Made by a program: the position numbers and the translations under genes. A stretch of DNA of 64,000 nucleotides from Pseudomonas sp. CCI4.2 (GTDB lineage: Bacteria; Pseudomonadota; Gammaproteobacteria; Pseudomonadales; Pseudomonadaceae), in assembly GCF_034350045.1 (NCBI RefSeq), contig NZ_CP133781.1, forward strand, positions 1,456,001 to 1,520,000. Reading direction: 5' to 3'. The number at the start of each line of letters is the position of its first letter. The first letter of the stretch is position 1. Shown here piece by piece: positions 17,028 through 26,008 of the stretch. The notes beneath the pieces are model-generated. The model worked only from the letters and a program-made list of their open reading frames with translations. It did not search any database and had not been told where the DNA came from.

Positions 17028-18059
17028 TTGAGTCTGTTTCATTCCCACGATCATCACGATCACTCCGACCATGACCACGGTCACGCTGGGCATCACCATG
17101 GCCATCAGCATGGCGACACGTCTACTCCCGCCGCTTTCCCGTGGCGCCGAACGGCGTTGGCGGTGTTATTGATCGCTTTTGCAGTGGCGGCGGCCAGTCT
17201 GGTGCAAGTGCGTTCGGGCGAAGCGACGGTGATTACCCGTTTCGGCAACCCCTCTCGAGTATTGCTTGATCCGGGTTTGAGCTGGCGTTGGCCGGCGCCG
17301 TTCGAGGCAACGATTCCGGTGGACCTGCGGTTGCGCACCACTTCCAGTGGTCTGCAAGACGTGGGTACTCGCGATGGCCTGCGGATTATCGTCCAGGCCT
17401 ACGTCGCCTGGCAGGTGCAGGCCGATCCCGACAACGTGCAGCGCTTCATGCGGGCCGTGCAGAATCAGCCCGACGAAGCGGCGCGGCAAATCCGTACCTT
17501 TGTCGGCTCAGCGCTGGAAACCACAGCGGCCAGTTTTGACCTGTCCAGCTTGATCAATACCGATGCCAATCAAGTAAAAATCACGGCGTTCGAAAACCAG
17601 CTGCGCCATCAAATCGAACAGCAACTGCTCTCCACCTATGGCGTGCGCGTCCTACAGGTCGGTGTCGAGCGTCTGACCTTGCCGTCGGTGACGCTGAACG
17701 CGACGGTGGACCGCATGCGTGCCGAACGTGAAACCATCGCCACCGAACGAACAGCAGTGGGTAAGCGCGAGGCCGCTCAGATCCGCTCGGCAGCAGAGCG
17801 TGACGCCCGTATCGTCGAGGCTGACGCCACGGTCAAAGCGGCGGATATCGAAGCACAATCACGGGTCGAAGCGGCACAGATTTATGGCAAGGCGTATGCC
17901 GGATCGCCGCAGCTTTACAACTTGCTGCGCTCGTTGGACACCTTGGGCACGGTGATCACGCCGGGGACTAAATTGATTCTGCGCACTGACGCAGCACCGT
18001 TCCGCGTATTGGTTGATGGGCCGCCAACGCTGGACGGTAAAAGCGGATCGCAACCATGA
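17028..18059 (+). CDS. HflC-like SPFH protein with histidine-rich N-terminus
   Basis: This 343-aa band-7 protein has 13 histidines and 5 aspartates within residues 4-30, then one membrane helix (about 43-62) and an SPFH domain (GEATVITRFGNPSRVLLDPGL onward). A long charged coiled coil (about 220-290) with RAERETIATER follows, as in HflC. The His-rich tail is before the membrane anchor and therefore probably cytosolic, where it could bind zinc or another soft metal and pass it to the metal ATPase encoded two genes downstream. The gene overlaps the next by 4 bp (ATGA), indicating translational coupling. The metal role is inferred from composition and context. Confidence 0.85.
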   Translation: MSLFHSHDHHDHSDHDHGHAGHHHGHQHGDTSTPAAFPWRRTALAVLLIAFAVAAASLVQVRSGEATVITRFGNPSRVLLDPGLSWRWPAPFEATIPVDLRLRTTSSGLQDVGTRDGLRIIVQAYVAWQVQADPDNVQRFMRAVQNQPDEAARQIRTFVGSALETTAASFDLSSLINTDANQVKITAFENQLRHQIEQQLLSTYGVRVLQVGVERLTLPSVTLNATVDRMRAERETIATERTAVGKREAAQIRSAAERDARIVEADATVKAADIEAQSRVEAAQIYGKAYAGSPQLYNLLRSLDTLGTVITPGTKLILRTDAAPFRVLVDGPPTLDGKSGSQP

Positions 18060-19114
18060 GTGAAGTCGTTACTGAACGGCCTGCAGTCAATAGCTCCTGG
18101 TTGCAGGCCAGCCGTTTGGCTTTTCTCGGTTTGTACGCGGTAACGTTGCTCGCGGCATTGGGATGGGCGTTGTCTAACGTGCGTCAGATTGACCCGCAGA
18201 ACCGCGCCGTGGTCCTGCGTCTCGGCGCTCTGGAGCGTATTCAACACGCCGGTCTGCTGACGGCGTGGCCGCAACCGTTCGAGCAGGTGGTGTTGCTGCC
18301 GTCGGCGGATCGAGTGATTGAACGTCGGGTCGAAACCCTGCTGCGCTCAAAGCCAGCGTTGGACGCAGATCGAATCTCAAGCTTCGCCACGCCGATGAGC
18401 GATGCGTTGGCGGGCTCAGGGTATTTGTTGACCGGTGATGCGGGCGTCGTACAGCTGGACGTGACGGTGTATTACAAAGTGACCGACCCGTATGCCTACG
18501 TCTTGCAGGGCGAACATGTGCTGCCTGCGCTGGACCGTCTGGTCAATAGCAGCACGGTGGCGCTCACCGCAGCGCGGGATCTAGACACGATTTTAGTGGC
18601 ACGTCCCGAGATGGTCAGCCCCGACAGCAAGTCTGCCGAGCGCCGTGAACGTCTGCGTGGCGATCTGGTACGCGGGATCAATCAGCGCCTGACAGCACTG
18701 GCGGCTACGGGTGTCGGACTGGGCATCGAAATCTCTCGGGTGGATGTGCAATCGAGCCTGCCGGCTTCGGCCGTCAATGCGTTTAACGCAGTGCTGACCG
18801 CCAGCCAACTCGCCGATCAGGCGGTGGCTAACGCCCGTACCGAAGCGGAAAAACTCACGCAAACCGCCACGCAGCAAGCGGATCGCACCGTGCAAGTGGC
18901 GCATGCCCAAGCCTCTGAGCGCTTGGCGAAAGCCCAGGCAGAGACCGCCACAGTAACGAGTTTGGCGCAGTCGATTCGCGACAAGAGCGATCCGGGTCTG
19001 CTGATGCGGATCTACCGAGAGCGCGTGCCAAAAATTCTTGGGCAAGCCGGTTCCGTGACCACGGTCGACCCCCATGACGATTCCCACCTGATTATTCAGG
19101 GAGCAGAAAAATGA
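18056..19114 (+). CDS. HflK-like SPFH protein
   Basis: This 352-aa protein has one N-terminal membrane helix (about 23-43), an SPFH domain beginning QIDPQNRAVVLRLGALERI, and a long alanine/glutamine-rich coiled coil (about 245-305). The order resembles HflK. With the two genes before it, it makes a trio of different SPFH subunits, so a hetero-oligomeric cage is likely. It overlaps both neighbours by 4 bp (ATGA). Confidence 0.85.
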   Translation: MSEVVTERPAVNSSWLQASRLAFLGLYAVTLLAALGWALSNVRQIDPQNRAVVLRLGALERIQHAGLLTAWPQPFEQVVLLPSADRVIERRVETLLRSKPALDADRISSFATPMSDALAGSGYLLTGDAGVVQLDVTVYYKVTDPYAYVLQGEHVLPALDRLVNSSTVALTAARDLDTILVARPEMVSPDSKSAERRERLRGDLVRGINQRLTALAATGVGLGIEISRVDVQSSLPASAVNAFNAVLTASQLADQAVANARTEAEKLTQTATQQADRTVQVAHAQASERLAKAQAETATVTSLAQSIRDKSDPGLLMRIYRERVPKILGQAGSVTTVDPHDDSHLIIQGAEK

Positions 19115-21051
19115 GTGCCCACGCTGCGACAACTGAACCCGAGTCCTCCGAAGTCCCGGTCAGCATGCTCAGCAATGCCGAGCAACGGAGTGCCGCTCGG
19201 CAATTGACCTTGGCCATGCTCGCCTTGGGTTTGTTGGCATTGGGGCTCGTTTGGCGATTTTTCGTACCGGAACAAACCGGCGTCAGTCAGCTGTTGTTGG
19301 GTGCAGCGTCTTTGCTGGTCGCGGTGCCAGTGGTCAGCGCCGGTTGGCACAGCCTGCGTTACCCAAGCCTGCATGGCATCACCGACCAGTTGATTGCGCT
19401 GGCGATGCTCGGCGCCTGGGCCACTGGCGATTTAACGACCGCCGCGTTACTGCCCATCATCATGATCTTTGGCCATGTGCTGGAAGAGCGCAGCGTTATC
19501 GGTTCTCAAGAAGCCATTCAAGCCCTGGGGCGTTTGACCCGCAGCCATGCGCGGTTGATCGAGGCTAATGGCACGGTGCGTGAGGTGGATAACTCGGTGT
19601 TGGTGGCGGGCGATTTGGTGGAAGTCCGCGCAGGTGACCGGGTGCCGGCCGACGGCGTTGTGCGCTCCGGGCAAGCCAGCCTTGATACCGCGCCGATTAC
19701 CGGTGAATCGGTGCCGCTTGAAGCGCGAGTCGGTATCGAAGTTTTCGGCGGTGCGATCAATCTCGATGGTCTGTTGCGTATCGAAGTAACGCGCATCGGC
19801 AACGAATCAACCTTGGGCAAAGTCATCGCGCTGATGCAAAGCGCTGAACGCTCCAAGCCGCCGATCACCCGTCTGCTGGAACGCTATGCCGGCAGTTACA
19901 TGGTGTTGGTCTTGATGATTGCGGCGGTGACTTGGTTTATCACCAATGATGCGCAAGCGATGCTGGCGGTACTGGTGGCGGCGTGCCCCTGCGCGCTGGT
20001 GTTATCGGCGCCTGCGACGGCGATTGCCGGGATCGCGGTGGCCGCACGGCACGGTATTTTGATCCGCAGTTCGGCGTTTCTCGAAGAGCTGGCGGACTTG
20101 ACGTCATTGGTCGTCGATAAGACGGGGACCTTGACCTACGGCACCCTTCGGCTGCAATCGATTCAAGCGGTATTGACGCAGCAGGCGACGTTATTGCCGC
20201 TGGCGGCGAGCCTCGGGTCGGCCAGCAGTCACCCGGTCAGCCGTGCATTGGCAGGGTTGGTGGAAAAAGATCAATTGCTGGTGCTGACCGACATTCACGA
20301 GCGGCAAGGCTTGGGCGTCGTCGCTAAAACAGAACATGGCCTCGCGGCGCTGGGTCGGCCTGAGCTGTTTGAACAACTGAACATCAGTACATCGCCAGTT
20401 CCGAATCACGACGGTCCGATTGCCGGGATCGCGGTGGACGGTGTGTTTTTGGCATGGCTGTTGCTGGCTGACAGCCTCAAGCCTGAAGCACGACAGGCGC
20501 TCGCCGAACTGCGTGAGCTGGGGCTGGGTCGTCAGTTGCTGCTGACCGGTGACCGCCAAAGCGTGGCCGACAGCCTTGCGCTTGAGGTGGGTATCAGCGA
20601 CATCGAGGCCCAGGCGTTGCCCGAAGACAAGCTCAATCGGGTGATGGGCGAAATCAGCAGCGGTTTCCGGCCGATGGTGGTGGGCGACGGGATCAACGAC
20701 TCACTGGCGCTTAAGGCCGGGGTGGTGGGCGTGGCGATGGGGGCGGGCGGAGCAGATATCGCACTGGCGTCCGCGGACATCGTATTGATTGGCAGCGACC
20801 TTCGACGATTGGGCACCTGCGTGCGTTTAAGCCGTCAGTGCCGTCGGACCTTGCACGTCAATGTGATCATCGGCTTGGGTTGGACCTTGGCCATCGTTGC
20901 CATGGCAGCCTTCGGTTTTCTGGGGGCGGCGGGTGCGATGATCGCTGCGCTTTTGCACAACCTCAGCACCTTATTGGTCCTCGGAAATGCCGGTCGCTTG
21001 CTGCGTTTTCAGGAGCCTCTACTAAAGTTGGAGACCAAGCCAGAGGCCTAG
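19111..21051 (+). CDS. P1B-type heavy-metal transporting ATPase
   Basis: This 646-aa metal-exporting P-type ATPase has the actuator TGES (198-201), the metal-site motif C292-P293-C294 in a membrane helix, phosphorylation site D336 in DKTGTLT, H374-P375 of the HP motif and GDGIND (525-530). There is no N-terminal metal-binding domain. The last helices read H616-N617-L-S-T followed by LLVLGNAGRLL. Zinc/cadmium enzymes have D-x-G near this position, so the metal is uncertain. The gene overlaps the third SPFH gene by 4 bp, and the His-rich SPFH protein may replace the missing metal-binding domain. That coupling is inference. Confidence 0.9.
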   Translation: MSAHAATTEPESSEVPVSMLSNAEQRSAARQLTLAMLALGLLALGLVWRFFVPEQTGVSQLLLGAASLLVAVPVVSAGWHSLRYPSLHGITDQLIALAMLGAWATGDLTTAALLPIIMIFGHVLEERSVIGSQEAIQALGRLTRSHARLIEANGTVREVDNSVLVAGDLVEVRAGDRVPADGVVRSGQASLDTAPITGESVPLEARVGIEVFGGAINLDGLLRIEVTRIGNESTLGKVIALMQSAERSKPPITRLLERYAGSYMVLVLMIAAVTWFITNDAQAMLAVLVAACPCALVLSAPATAIAGIAVAARHGILIRSSAFLEELADLTSLVVDKTGTLTYGTLRLQSIQAVLTQQATLLPLAASLGSASSHPVSRALAGLVEKDQLLVLTDIHERQGLGVVAKTEHGLAALGRPELFEQLNISTSPVPNHDGPIAGIAVDGVFLAWLLLADSLKPEARQALAELRELGLGRQLLLTGDRQSVADSLALEVGISDIEAQALPEDKLNRVMGEISSGFRPMVVGDGINDSLALKAGVVGVAMGAGGADIALASADIVLIGSDLRRLGTCVRLSRQCRRTLHVNVIIGLGWTLAIVAMAAFGFLGAAGAMIAALLHNLSTLLVLGNAGRLLRFQEPLLKLETKPEA

Positions 21052-21323
21052 CGCTTAGGGGCTCTCACTAAAAGTGCCGTGCTAGACAGGTCTGTTAAGT
21101 ATAAAAATTTGCTTGAGCTTTGTAGAACTCTGTTACAAATTGACAGTCATTCTTGATGAGGGTGCTCCATTGCACGCTGCATGTTGGCTCGAAACATTGG
21201 GCGATAGGCGGTAAACCCAAGGTTTCAATAGTGACTCGCGACTGGCCAATCGCCGGCGATTTCGGCATCAGCGTTGTTTTGGACTACCCTTTTTCCTGAG
21301 TTTCTGGATAGAGGGTTTACTCA
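21052..21323. promoter_or_regulatory. Leader and probable promoter of cfa
   Basis: This 272-bp stretch has no gene. A TTGACA-like hexamer occurs near 21138. Just upstream of the start, ctaccct at about 21284 resembles a sigma-S type -10. Related cfa genes of Pseudomonas are known to depend on RpoS, but the assignment here is tentative. Confidence 0.35.
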
Positions 21324-22508
21324 ATGCTCGCGCAACTTCCAACAGCCTTGCAGAATCTTCATCTGCCGCTACGGCTGAAACTGTGGGATGGCCATGAACT
21401 CGATCTAGGCCCGATGCCCAGCGTCACCATCGTGGTGAAAGACCCACAATTGGTGTCGCAATTCACGCGTCCCAGCCTCGACCTCCTCGGCAGTGCTTTC
21501 GTCGAGGGTCGATTGGAGCTGGAAGGGTCTATCAAGGAAGTAGTCCGCGTCTGCGACGAGCTAAGCCAGGCGTTGCTTGATGATGACGGACCTTATGTGC
21601 CGGTTCGCTCAGAGCACGACAAAGCCACCGACGCAGCGTCAATCTCCTACCACTACGATCTGTCCAACGAGTTTTACCAGCTCTGGCTTGATCAAGAGAT
21701 GGTCTATTCCTGCGCCTATTTCAAGACTGGCGAAGAAACCCTAGAGCAAGCGCAGCAGGACAAGTTTCATCACTTGTGCCGCAAGCTCAGGTTGCAACCA
21801 GGGGAATACTTGCTGGACGTCGGCTGCGGCTGGGGTGGATTGGCACGGTTCGCGGCCCGCGAATACGGCGTGAACGTGTTCGGCATCACCTTGAGTCAGG
21901 AACAATTGACCCTTGCTCAGGAGCGGGTAATCGCCGAGGGGCTAGAGGATCGGGTGGAGTTGGTGTTGCTTGACTACCGTGATTTGCCTCAGGACGGTCG
22001 CTTCGACAAAGTCGTCAGCGTCGGCATGTTCGAACACGTCGGTCATGCGAATCTTGAGTTGTATGCGCAATGCTTGTTCGGTGCCGTCCGCGAAGGCGGG
22101 TTGGTGATGAACCACGGCATCACCGCCAAACACACCGACGGCCGTCCAGTTGGACGGGGCGCGGGTGAATTCATTGAGCGTTACGTGTTCCCCAACGGCC
22201 AGCTGCCTCACGTGTCGATGATCAGTGCGTTCATCAGCGAGACCGGGCTGGAGATCGTTGACGTTGAGAGCCTGCGGCTGCATTACGCGCTGACCCTCGA
22301 ACACTGGAGTGAACGCTTGGAATCGCGGCTCGATGAAGCATCGGAGATGGTGCCCGAGCAAACCCTTCGTATTTGGCGCTTGTACCTGGCTGGCTGTGCA
22401 TACGCGTTTGCAAGGGGCTGGATCAATCTGCATCAAATACTGGCGGTCAAACCATATGCCGATGGCAGCCATGGCTTACCGTGGACGCGGGAAGATATCT
22501 ACGTTTGA
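21324..22508 (+). CDS. cfa: Cyclopropane-fatty-acyl-phospholipid synthase
   Basis: This 394-aa SAM-dependent enzyme adds a methylene bridge to unsaturated acyl chains of membrane phospholipids, mostly in stationary phase. Residues about 100-115 carry the characteristic SISYHYDLSNEFYQLWLD, then MVYSCAYF, the SAM-binding glycine motif LLDVGCGWGGLARFAA (about 155-170), and VSVGMFEHVGHANL. The C-terminus has LTLEHWSERLE and WRLYLAGCAYAF. It is full length. A hairpin terminator follows 12 bp after the stop codon. Confidence 0.93.
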   Translation: MLAQLPTALQNLHLPLRLKLWDGHELDLGPMPSVTIVVKDPQLVSQFTRPSLDLLGSAFVEGRLELEGSIKEVVRVCDELSQALLDDDGPYVPVRSEHDKATDAASISYHYDLSNEFYQLWLDQEMVYSCAYFKTGEETLEQAQQDKFHHLCRKLRLQPGEYLLDVGCGWGGLARFAAREYGVNVFGITLSQEQLTLAQERVIAEGLEDRVELVLLDYRDLPQDGRFDKVVSVGMFEHVGHANLELYAQCLFGAVREGGLVMNHGITAKHTDGRPVGRGAGEFIERYVFPNGQLPHVSMISAFISETGLEIVDVESLRLHYALTLEHWSERLESRLDEASEMVPEQTLRIWRLYLAGCAYAFARGWINLHQILAVKPYADGSHGLPWTREDIYV

Positions 22509-22520
22509 AGATGTCTGTAA

Positions 22521-22540
22521 ACGGGGTCTTCGGACCCCGT
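22521..22540. terminator. Hairpin terminator between convergent cfa and cls
   Basis: ACGGGGTC-TTCG-GACCCCGT has a perfect 8-bp stem and a stable TTCG loop between the two convergent stop codons, so it may serve both. The T-run is poor. Confidence 0.75.
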
Positions 22541-22554
22541 TCTGCGTTCTCGGT

Positions 22555-23994
22555 TTAGAGAATTGGCGACACCAAGCGCGCAATGCGCATGCCGAGTTGC
22601 TGAAAGCGGTGGGTTTCTTTGCTTTCTTCCAGGGCGATTTCCCGGGCGAGGGCAAAGTCGGCGTTGAGCATGACCTCAACCTGGCTGGCAAAATCACTGT
22701 CGACGGTTAACAGCATCAATTCAAAATTAAGCCTGAATGATCGGTTGTCCATGTTGGCGCTGCCGATGGCGCTGATTTCACTGTCGACCAGCACCACCTT
22801 CTGATGCATAAACCCCGGCTCATAGCGAAAGATCCGCACGCCTGCGCGCACCGCTTCGAAGGCGAATAGGCTGGAGGCGGCGTAGACCACGTAGTGATCG
22901 GGACGCGATGGAAGCAATATCCGCACATCGACCCCCCGCAGAACTGCCAATCGTAGCGCCGCGAATACCGCCTCATCGGGAATGAAATACGGGCTGGTTA
23001 TCCACACTCGGTTTTGTGCCGCATGGATGGCTTCGACAAAAAATAGAGAACAGGTTTCTTGCGCGTCAGCCGGACCACTGGCCAATAACTGGCAGAGAAC
23101 GCCGTCTTCGGGGTAGCTCTCCGGCAGGATCAGCTGAGGTAACTCGCGCGTGGCCCAAAACCAGTCCTCCGCAAACGACTCCTGCAAGCACGCTACCACC
23201 GGACCGACAATCGCCACATGGGTGTCGCGCCACGGCGAGAGCGGCGGCAACTTTCCTAAATATTCGTCACCGACGTTGTGGCCGCCAACAAAGCCGCGCA
23301 CTCCATCGACTACAACAATTTTGCGGTGGTTACGGAAGTTGATTTGGAAGCGATTCAGCCAGCCGCTGCGGGTGGCGAACGCTTTGATTTGCACACCACC
23401 GTTGCGCAGGGTTTCGCTGTAACTTGCAGACAGGGCATGGCTGCCCACTCGGTCGTAAAGGACGTAAATGGCGACCCCCTCAGCGGCTTTTTCCAGCAGC
23501 AGGGCTTGCAGGCTTCGGCCAAGCTCATCGTCGTGAATGATAAAAAATTGAATCAATACTGCTTTTTTAGCACCACGGATGGCCTCGAAAATGGCGGCGA
23601 AGGTGGCTTCGCCGTTGATCAGTAACGTCACTTCGTTATTGGCCAGACACGGCATGCGCCCCAGTCGCGGCATGGCCCGCAGTGAGGCATACGCCTCTGA
23701 ACGTCTCGCCGTTACAGCTTCTTCGATCCAGGGCCGCCAATTCAGTGTGCCAATGGCGGTGCGCATTTCCTGGTTAGCCTGGCGCCGTGCGTTGATGTAG
23801 CCGTCGAAGGTGCTGCGACCGAACACCAAATAGGGAATGAGGGTGACATAGGGAATGAAAATAAGCGGCATCGCCCATGCGATGGAGCCTTGTGCAGTGC
23901 GTACAGTGAGCAGTGCGTGAATGGCAGCAATCAGGCCGAGCAAATGAGTAAAGCCGATCAAATAGCCGACAAAAGACGGAATGTGAAAATCCAT
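22555..23994 (-). CDS. cls: Cardiolipin synthase A
   Basis: This 479-aa inner-membrane phospholipase-D family enzyme condenses two phosphatidylglycerol molecules to cardiolipin. Two membrane helices at the N-terminus ([44 protein letters not shown]) precede two PLD domains. The HKD-type motifs are [19 protein letters not shown] and [22 protein letters not shown] start at the ATG at 23994 (MDFHIPSF), the usual N-terminus of Pseudomonas cardiolipin synthases. The frame could extend 16 codons to a GTG at 24042 with no better signal. Confidence 0.92.
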   Translation of the reverse strand: MDFHIPSFVGYLIGFTHLLGLIAAIHALLTVRTAQGSIAWAMPLIFIPYVTLIPYLVFGRSTFDGYINARRQANQEMRTAIGTLNWRPWIEEAVTARRSEAYASLRAMPRLGRMPCLANNEVTLLINGEATFAAIFEAIRGAKKAVLIQFFIIHDDELGRSLQALLLEKAAEGVAIYVLYDRVGSHALSASYSETLRNGGVQIKAFATRSGWLNRFQINFRNHRKIVVVDGVRGFVGGHNVGDEYLGKLPPLSPWRDTHVAIVGPVVACLQESFAEDWFWATRELPQLILPESYPEDGVLCQLLASGPADAQETCSLFFVEAIHAAQNRVWITSPYFIPDEAVFAALRLAVLRGVDVRILLPSRPDHYVVYAASSLFAFEAVRAGVRIFRYEPGFMHQKVVLVDSEISAIGSANMDNRSFRLNFELMLLTVDSDFASQVEVMLNADFALAREIALEESKETHRFQQLGMRIARLVSPIL

Positions 23995-24152
23995 GCGTAA
24001 CCCTGATCCTGTTTTTTTTAAGTCTCTAACAGACCACAGCACGTGGGGATTGTCGCTATTTTATTCTGGTTGCAACTGGCAGGCGCTTGCATCGTCTAAG
24101 ACTCATCGTCAGGCTGGCGCGTAACCGGTCGCTTTCATTAAGGAATTTGCAC

Positions 24153-24674
24153 ATGAACAAACGCTTTTTGGCTTTGCTGTTTTGCCTGGGTGCGCCGCTG
24201 GCCCACGCGCAGATGCTGCAGCCGGGACTGTGGGAGCTGACCACCAGCAACATGCAGGTCGATGGCCAGCCATTGCCCGACTTGCAATTGATGCTGAACC
24301 AACTGAAAAGCCTGGCGCCCGATCAGCAAGTGATGATGGAACAGGCCATGCAGAAGCAGGGTGTGACCTTGGCCGGTAAGGGTGTGCAGGTGTGCTTGAC
24401 TCAGGACCAGGTCAAGACAGACAACATTCCGCTGACAGACCCGAAGTCTGGCTGCAATCAGCAGATCACCGACCGCAATGGCAAGACTTGGAAGTTCCGC
24501 TTTAACTGCCCTAAAGCCCAAGGCACTGGGGTCGCACAATTCCAGAGCGACCGCGAATTCAGCACCTCTGTCGTCGGTACGTTCAATGCGACCGGCGTGC
24601 AACAAAACGGCAGCATGGAGACCCGCGCCGTTTGGCTGGGGCCGCAGTGCGGTGCGATCAAGCCTAGGACTTGA
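24153..24674 (+). CDS. DUF3617 family periplasmic protein
   Basis: This 173-aa secreted protein has a signal peptide (MNKRFLALLFCLGAPLAHA) followed by the DUF3617 opening QMLQPGLWELTTSNMQ. It has conserved cysteines in VQVCLTQ, SGCNQQ, FNCPKA and PQCGAI. Its function is unknown. The start at 24153 has AAGGAA 7 bp upstream, while an upstream in-frame ATG (24087) lacks a site and would hide the signal peptide. It stands alone, divergent from cls. Confidence 0.87.
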   Translation: MNKRFLALLFCLGAPLAHAQMLQPGLWELTTSNMQVDGQPLPDLQLMLNQLKSLAPDQQVMMEQAMQKQGVTLAGKGVQVCLTQDQVKTDNIPLTDPKSGCNQQITDRNGKTWKFRFNCPKAQGTGVAQFQSDREFSTSVVGTFNATGVQQNGSMETRAVWLGPQCGAIKPRT

Positions 24675-24689
24675 ATCTAAAATCGGTAG

Positions 24690-24768
24690 GAGCCGACTTG
24701 TTGGCGAGAGGCCCTAACGGGTATGCCTGATCGATCACCTCGCCAACTAGTTGGCCCCTACAGAGTTG
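24690..24768. repeat. REP inverted pair
   Basis: gtaggagccgacttgttggcgagag and its near complement ctcgccaactagttggcccctac lie between convergent genes and may protect or end both transcripts. Confidence 0.8.
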
Positions 24769-24784
24769 TGGCGGTTAACCCTAT

Positions 24785-25678
24785 CTATGGCTGGGCCAGC
24801 GCGTCGCGCAGGGTGTCGATGTTGGCTTGGTACATGCCTATAAAAGTGCTGGCTTGGCCTTTAGCCGACAGGGCGTCGGAGTACAGCGTGCCGCGAACGG
24901 GTAGACCGCTTTTTTCGGCTATCTGTTGCAACTGGCGCGGGTCTTGAGTGTTGTCCAGCAGCACTGCTTTGGCTTTATCGTCGTGGATTTTAGCGATCAA
25001 TGCATCGAGCTGTTCCGGCGTCGTTTCGACGTTGGCCGACACTCCCTGCGGCGCGATAAATTCGATTTGGTAGGAGGGGCTCAGGTAACCAAACGAGTTA
25101 TGTGCCGTCACGAAGCGCCGACTGCCAGGCGCCAAGGTGCCCGTGGGTATCAAGCCAATTTTTACGTGAGCATCGTTGATCAGGGCGTGAAGTTGCTTGG
25201 TATAGGCCTTCCCACCGGAAATATACGAATTGGCGTGGGTCGGATCAACCGCGCTAAAGGCCAAGACGATGTTGTTCACGTAAAGCTCCGCGTCCGGCAC
25301 GCTCTGCCAGGCATGTGGATCAATAACGGTTTTGCCGTTTTCCTTCGCGGTGCGTGGCGTGATGCCGCTGCTCGCAGTGATCACCAGTGTTTTCACTCCA
25401 CTGCGTGTAATCAGCGCATCCATCCACGGTTCATAACCCAAACCGTTCTGAATGATCACGTTGGCCTGCGCCAGCTTTTTCGTGTCCTCACCGGTTGGCT
25501 TATACGCCTGAGCGTCTTGATCGGGGCCGACCAGATTGATGACCTGGATATGATCACCGCCAACGTGCTGGGCCATGTCGGCAAGAATGCTAAAGCTGGT
25601 CACGACTTTCAATTTTTCCGCTGCCGACAACGACAGTGGCAGCAGCAACAAACTGGATAGCACCAAGGCAACGCGCAT
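24785..25678 (-). CDS. Zinc/manganese-type ABC transporter substrate-binding protein
   Basis: This 297-aa periplasmic cluster 9 (ZnuA-like) metal-binding protein opens LKVVTSFSILADMAQHVGGDH. Retained ligands are H in DPHAWQ, H in TAHNSFGY and an acidic residue in the DNTQDPRQL loop. The first family histidine, usually in a DPHxYEP motif, is absent: the segment reads DQDAQAYKPTGED. I start at ATG 25678, which has GAGG 9 bp upstream, rather than the GTG five codons earlier. No permease or ATPase gene adjoins it. Its position beside a Zur-box-controlled amidase and zigA suggests a role under zinc shortage, but the metal is inferred. Confidence 0.85.
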   Translation of the reverse strand: MRVALVLSSLLLLPLSLSAAEKLKVVTSFSILADMAQHVGGDHIQVINLVGPDQDAQAYKPTGEDTKKLAQANVIIQNGLGYEPWMDALITRSGVKTLVITASSGITPRTAKENGKTVIDPHAWQSVPDAELYVNNIVLAFSAVDPTHANSYISGGKAYTKQLHALINDAHVKIGLIPTGTLAPGSRRFVTAHNSFGYLSPSYQIEFIAPQGVSANVETTPEQLDALIAKIHDDKAKAVLLDNTQDPRQLQQIAEKSGLPVRGTLYSDALSAKGQASTFIGMYQANIDTLRDALAQP

Positions 25679-25765
25679 CGGGTGAAACCTCACTGGAGGG
25701 TGTGGGCGAGCGCGTTCCAGCGCTCACCCGTGGGACGCATTATGCGGTATCTGACCTTAAACTTC

Positions 25766-25781
25766 AGTTCCACGTGGAACA
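25766..25781. other. parS: parS-like ParB binding site
   Basis: AGTTCCACGTGGAACA contains the perfect 14-bp palindrome GTTCCACGTGGAAC and differs at one end base from the 16-bp Pseudomonas parS consensus TGTTCCACGTGGAACA, recalled from memory. parS sites cluster near oriC, and the surrounding genes are origin-proximal in related genomes. Confidence 0.75.
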
Positions 25782-25933
25782 CTGTTCTTCGAAGTTGGCA
25801 GAATCTCTAGCCTGACAAGCGATGCGACACGTACCCACCCGGTCCAGGTGAAACGCTTGGTCTAGGGCTTCGCGGCTGTATCCGGCAGGGCCAAGGCGTT
25901 CATCAAATGGCTCATCGTCGAAGTAAAAAATCA

Positions 25934-25948
25934 TGTTATGTTATAACT
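25934..25948. promoter_or_regulatory. Candidate Zur box upstream of amidase
   Basis: TGTTATGTTATAACT matches the Zur palindrome TGTTATAnTATAACA at all but two positions. It lies 60 bp upstream of the amidase start codon. Repression by zinc-loaded Zur would give amidase expression when zinc is scarce. Confidence 0.65.
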
Positions 25949-26008
25949 ATTATTTCAACGTCACTTTTTTTGAGCCTGGATGCTCTCCCTATTTTTTCGG
26001 TACATCCC

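Larger units (their letters stand above)
25679..26008. other. Divergent intergenic region with parS-like and Zur-like sites
   Basis: This 330-bp stretch between the metal-binding protein and the amidase has no gene of its own. An upstream extension of the amidase frame to 25907 would run through the Zur-like box. It holds the parS-like palindrome (25766-25781) and a Zur-like box (25934-25948). Confidence 0.6.
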
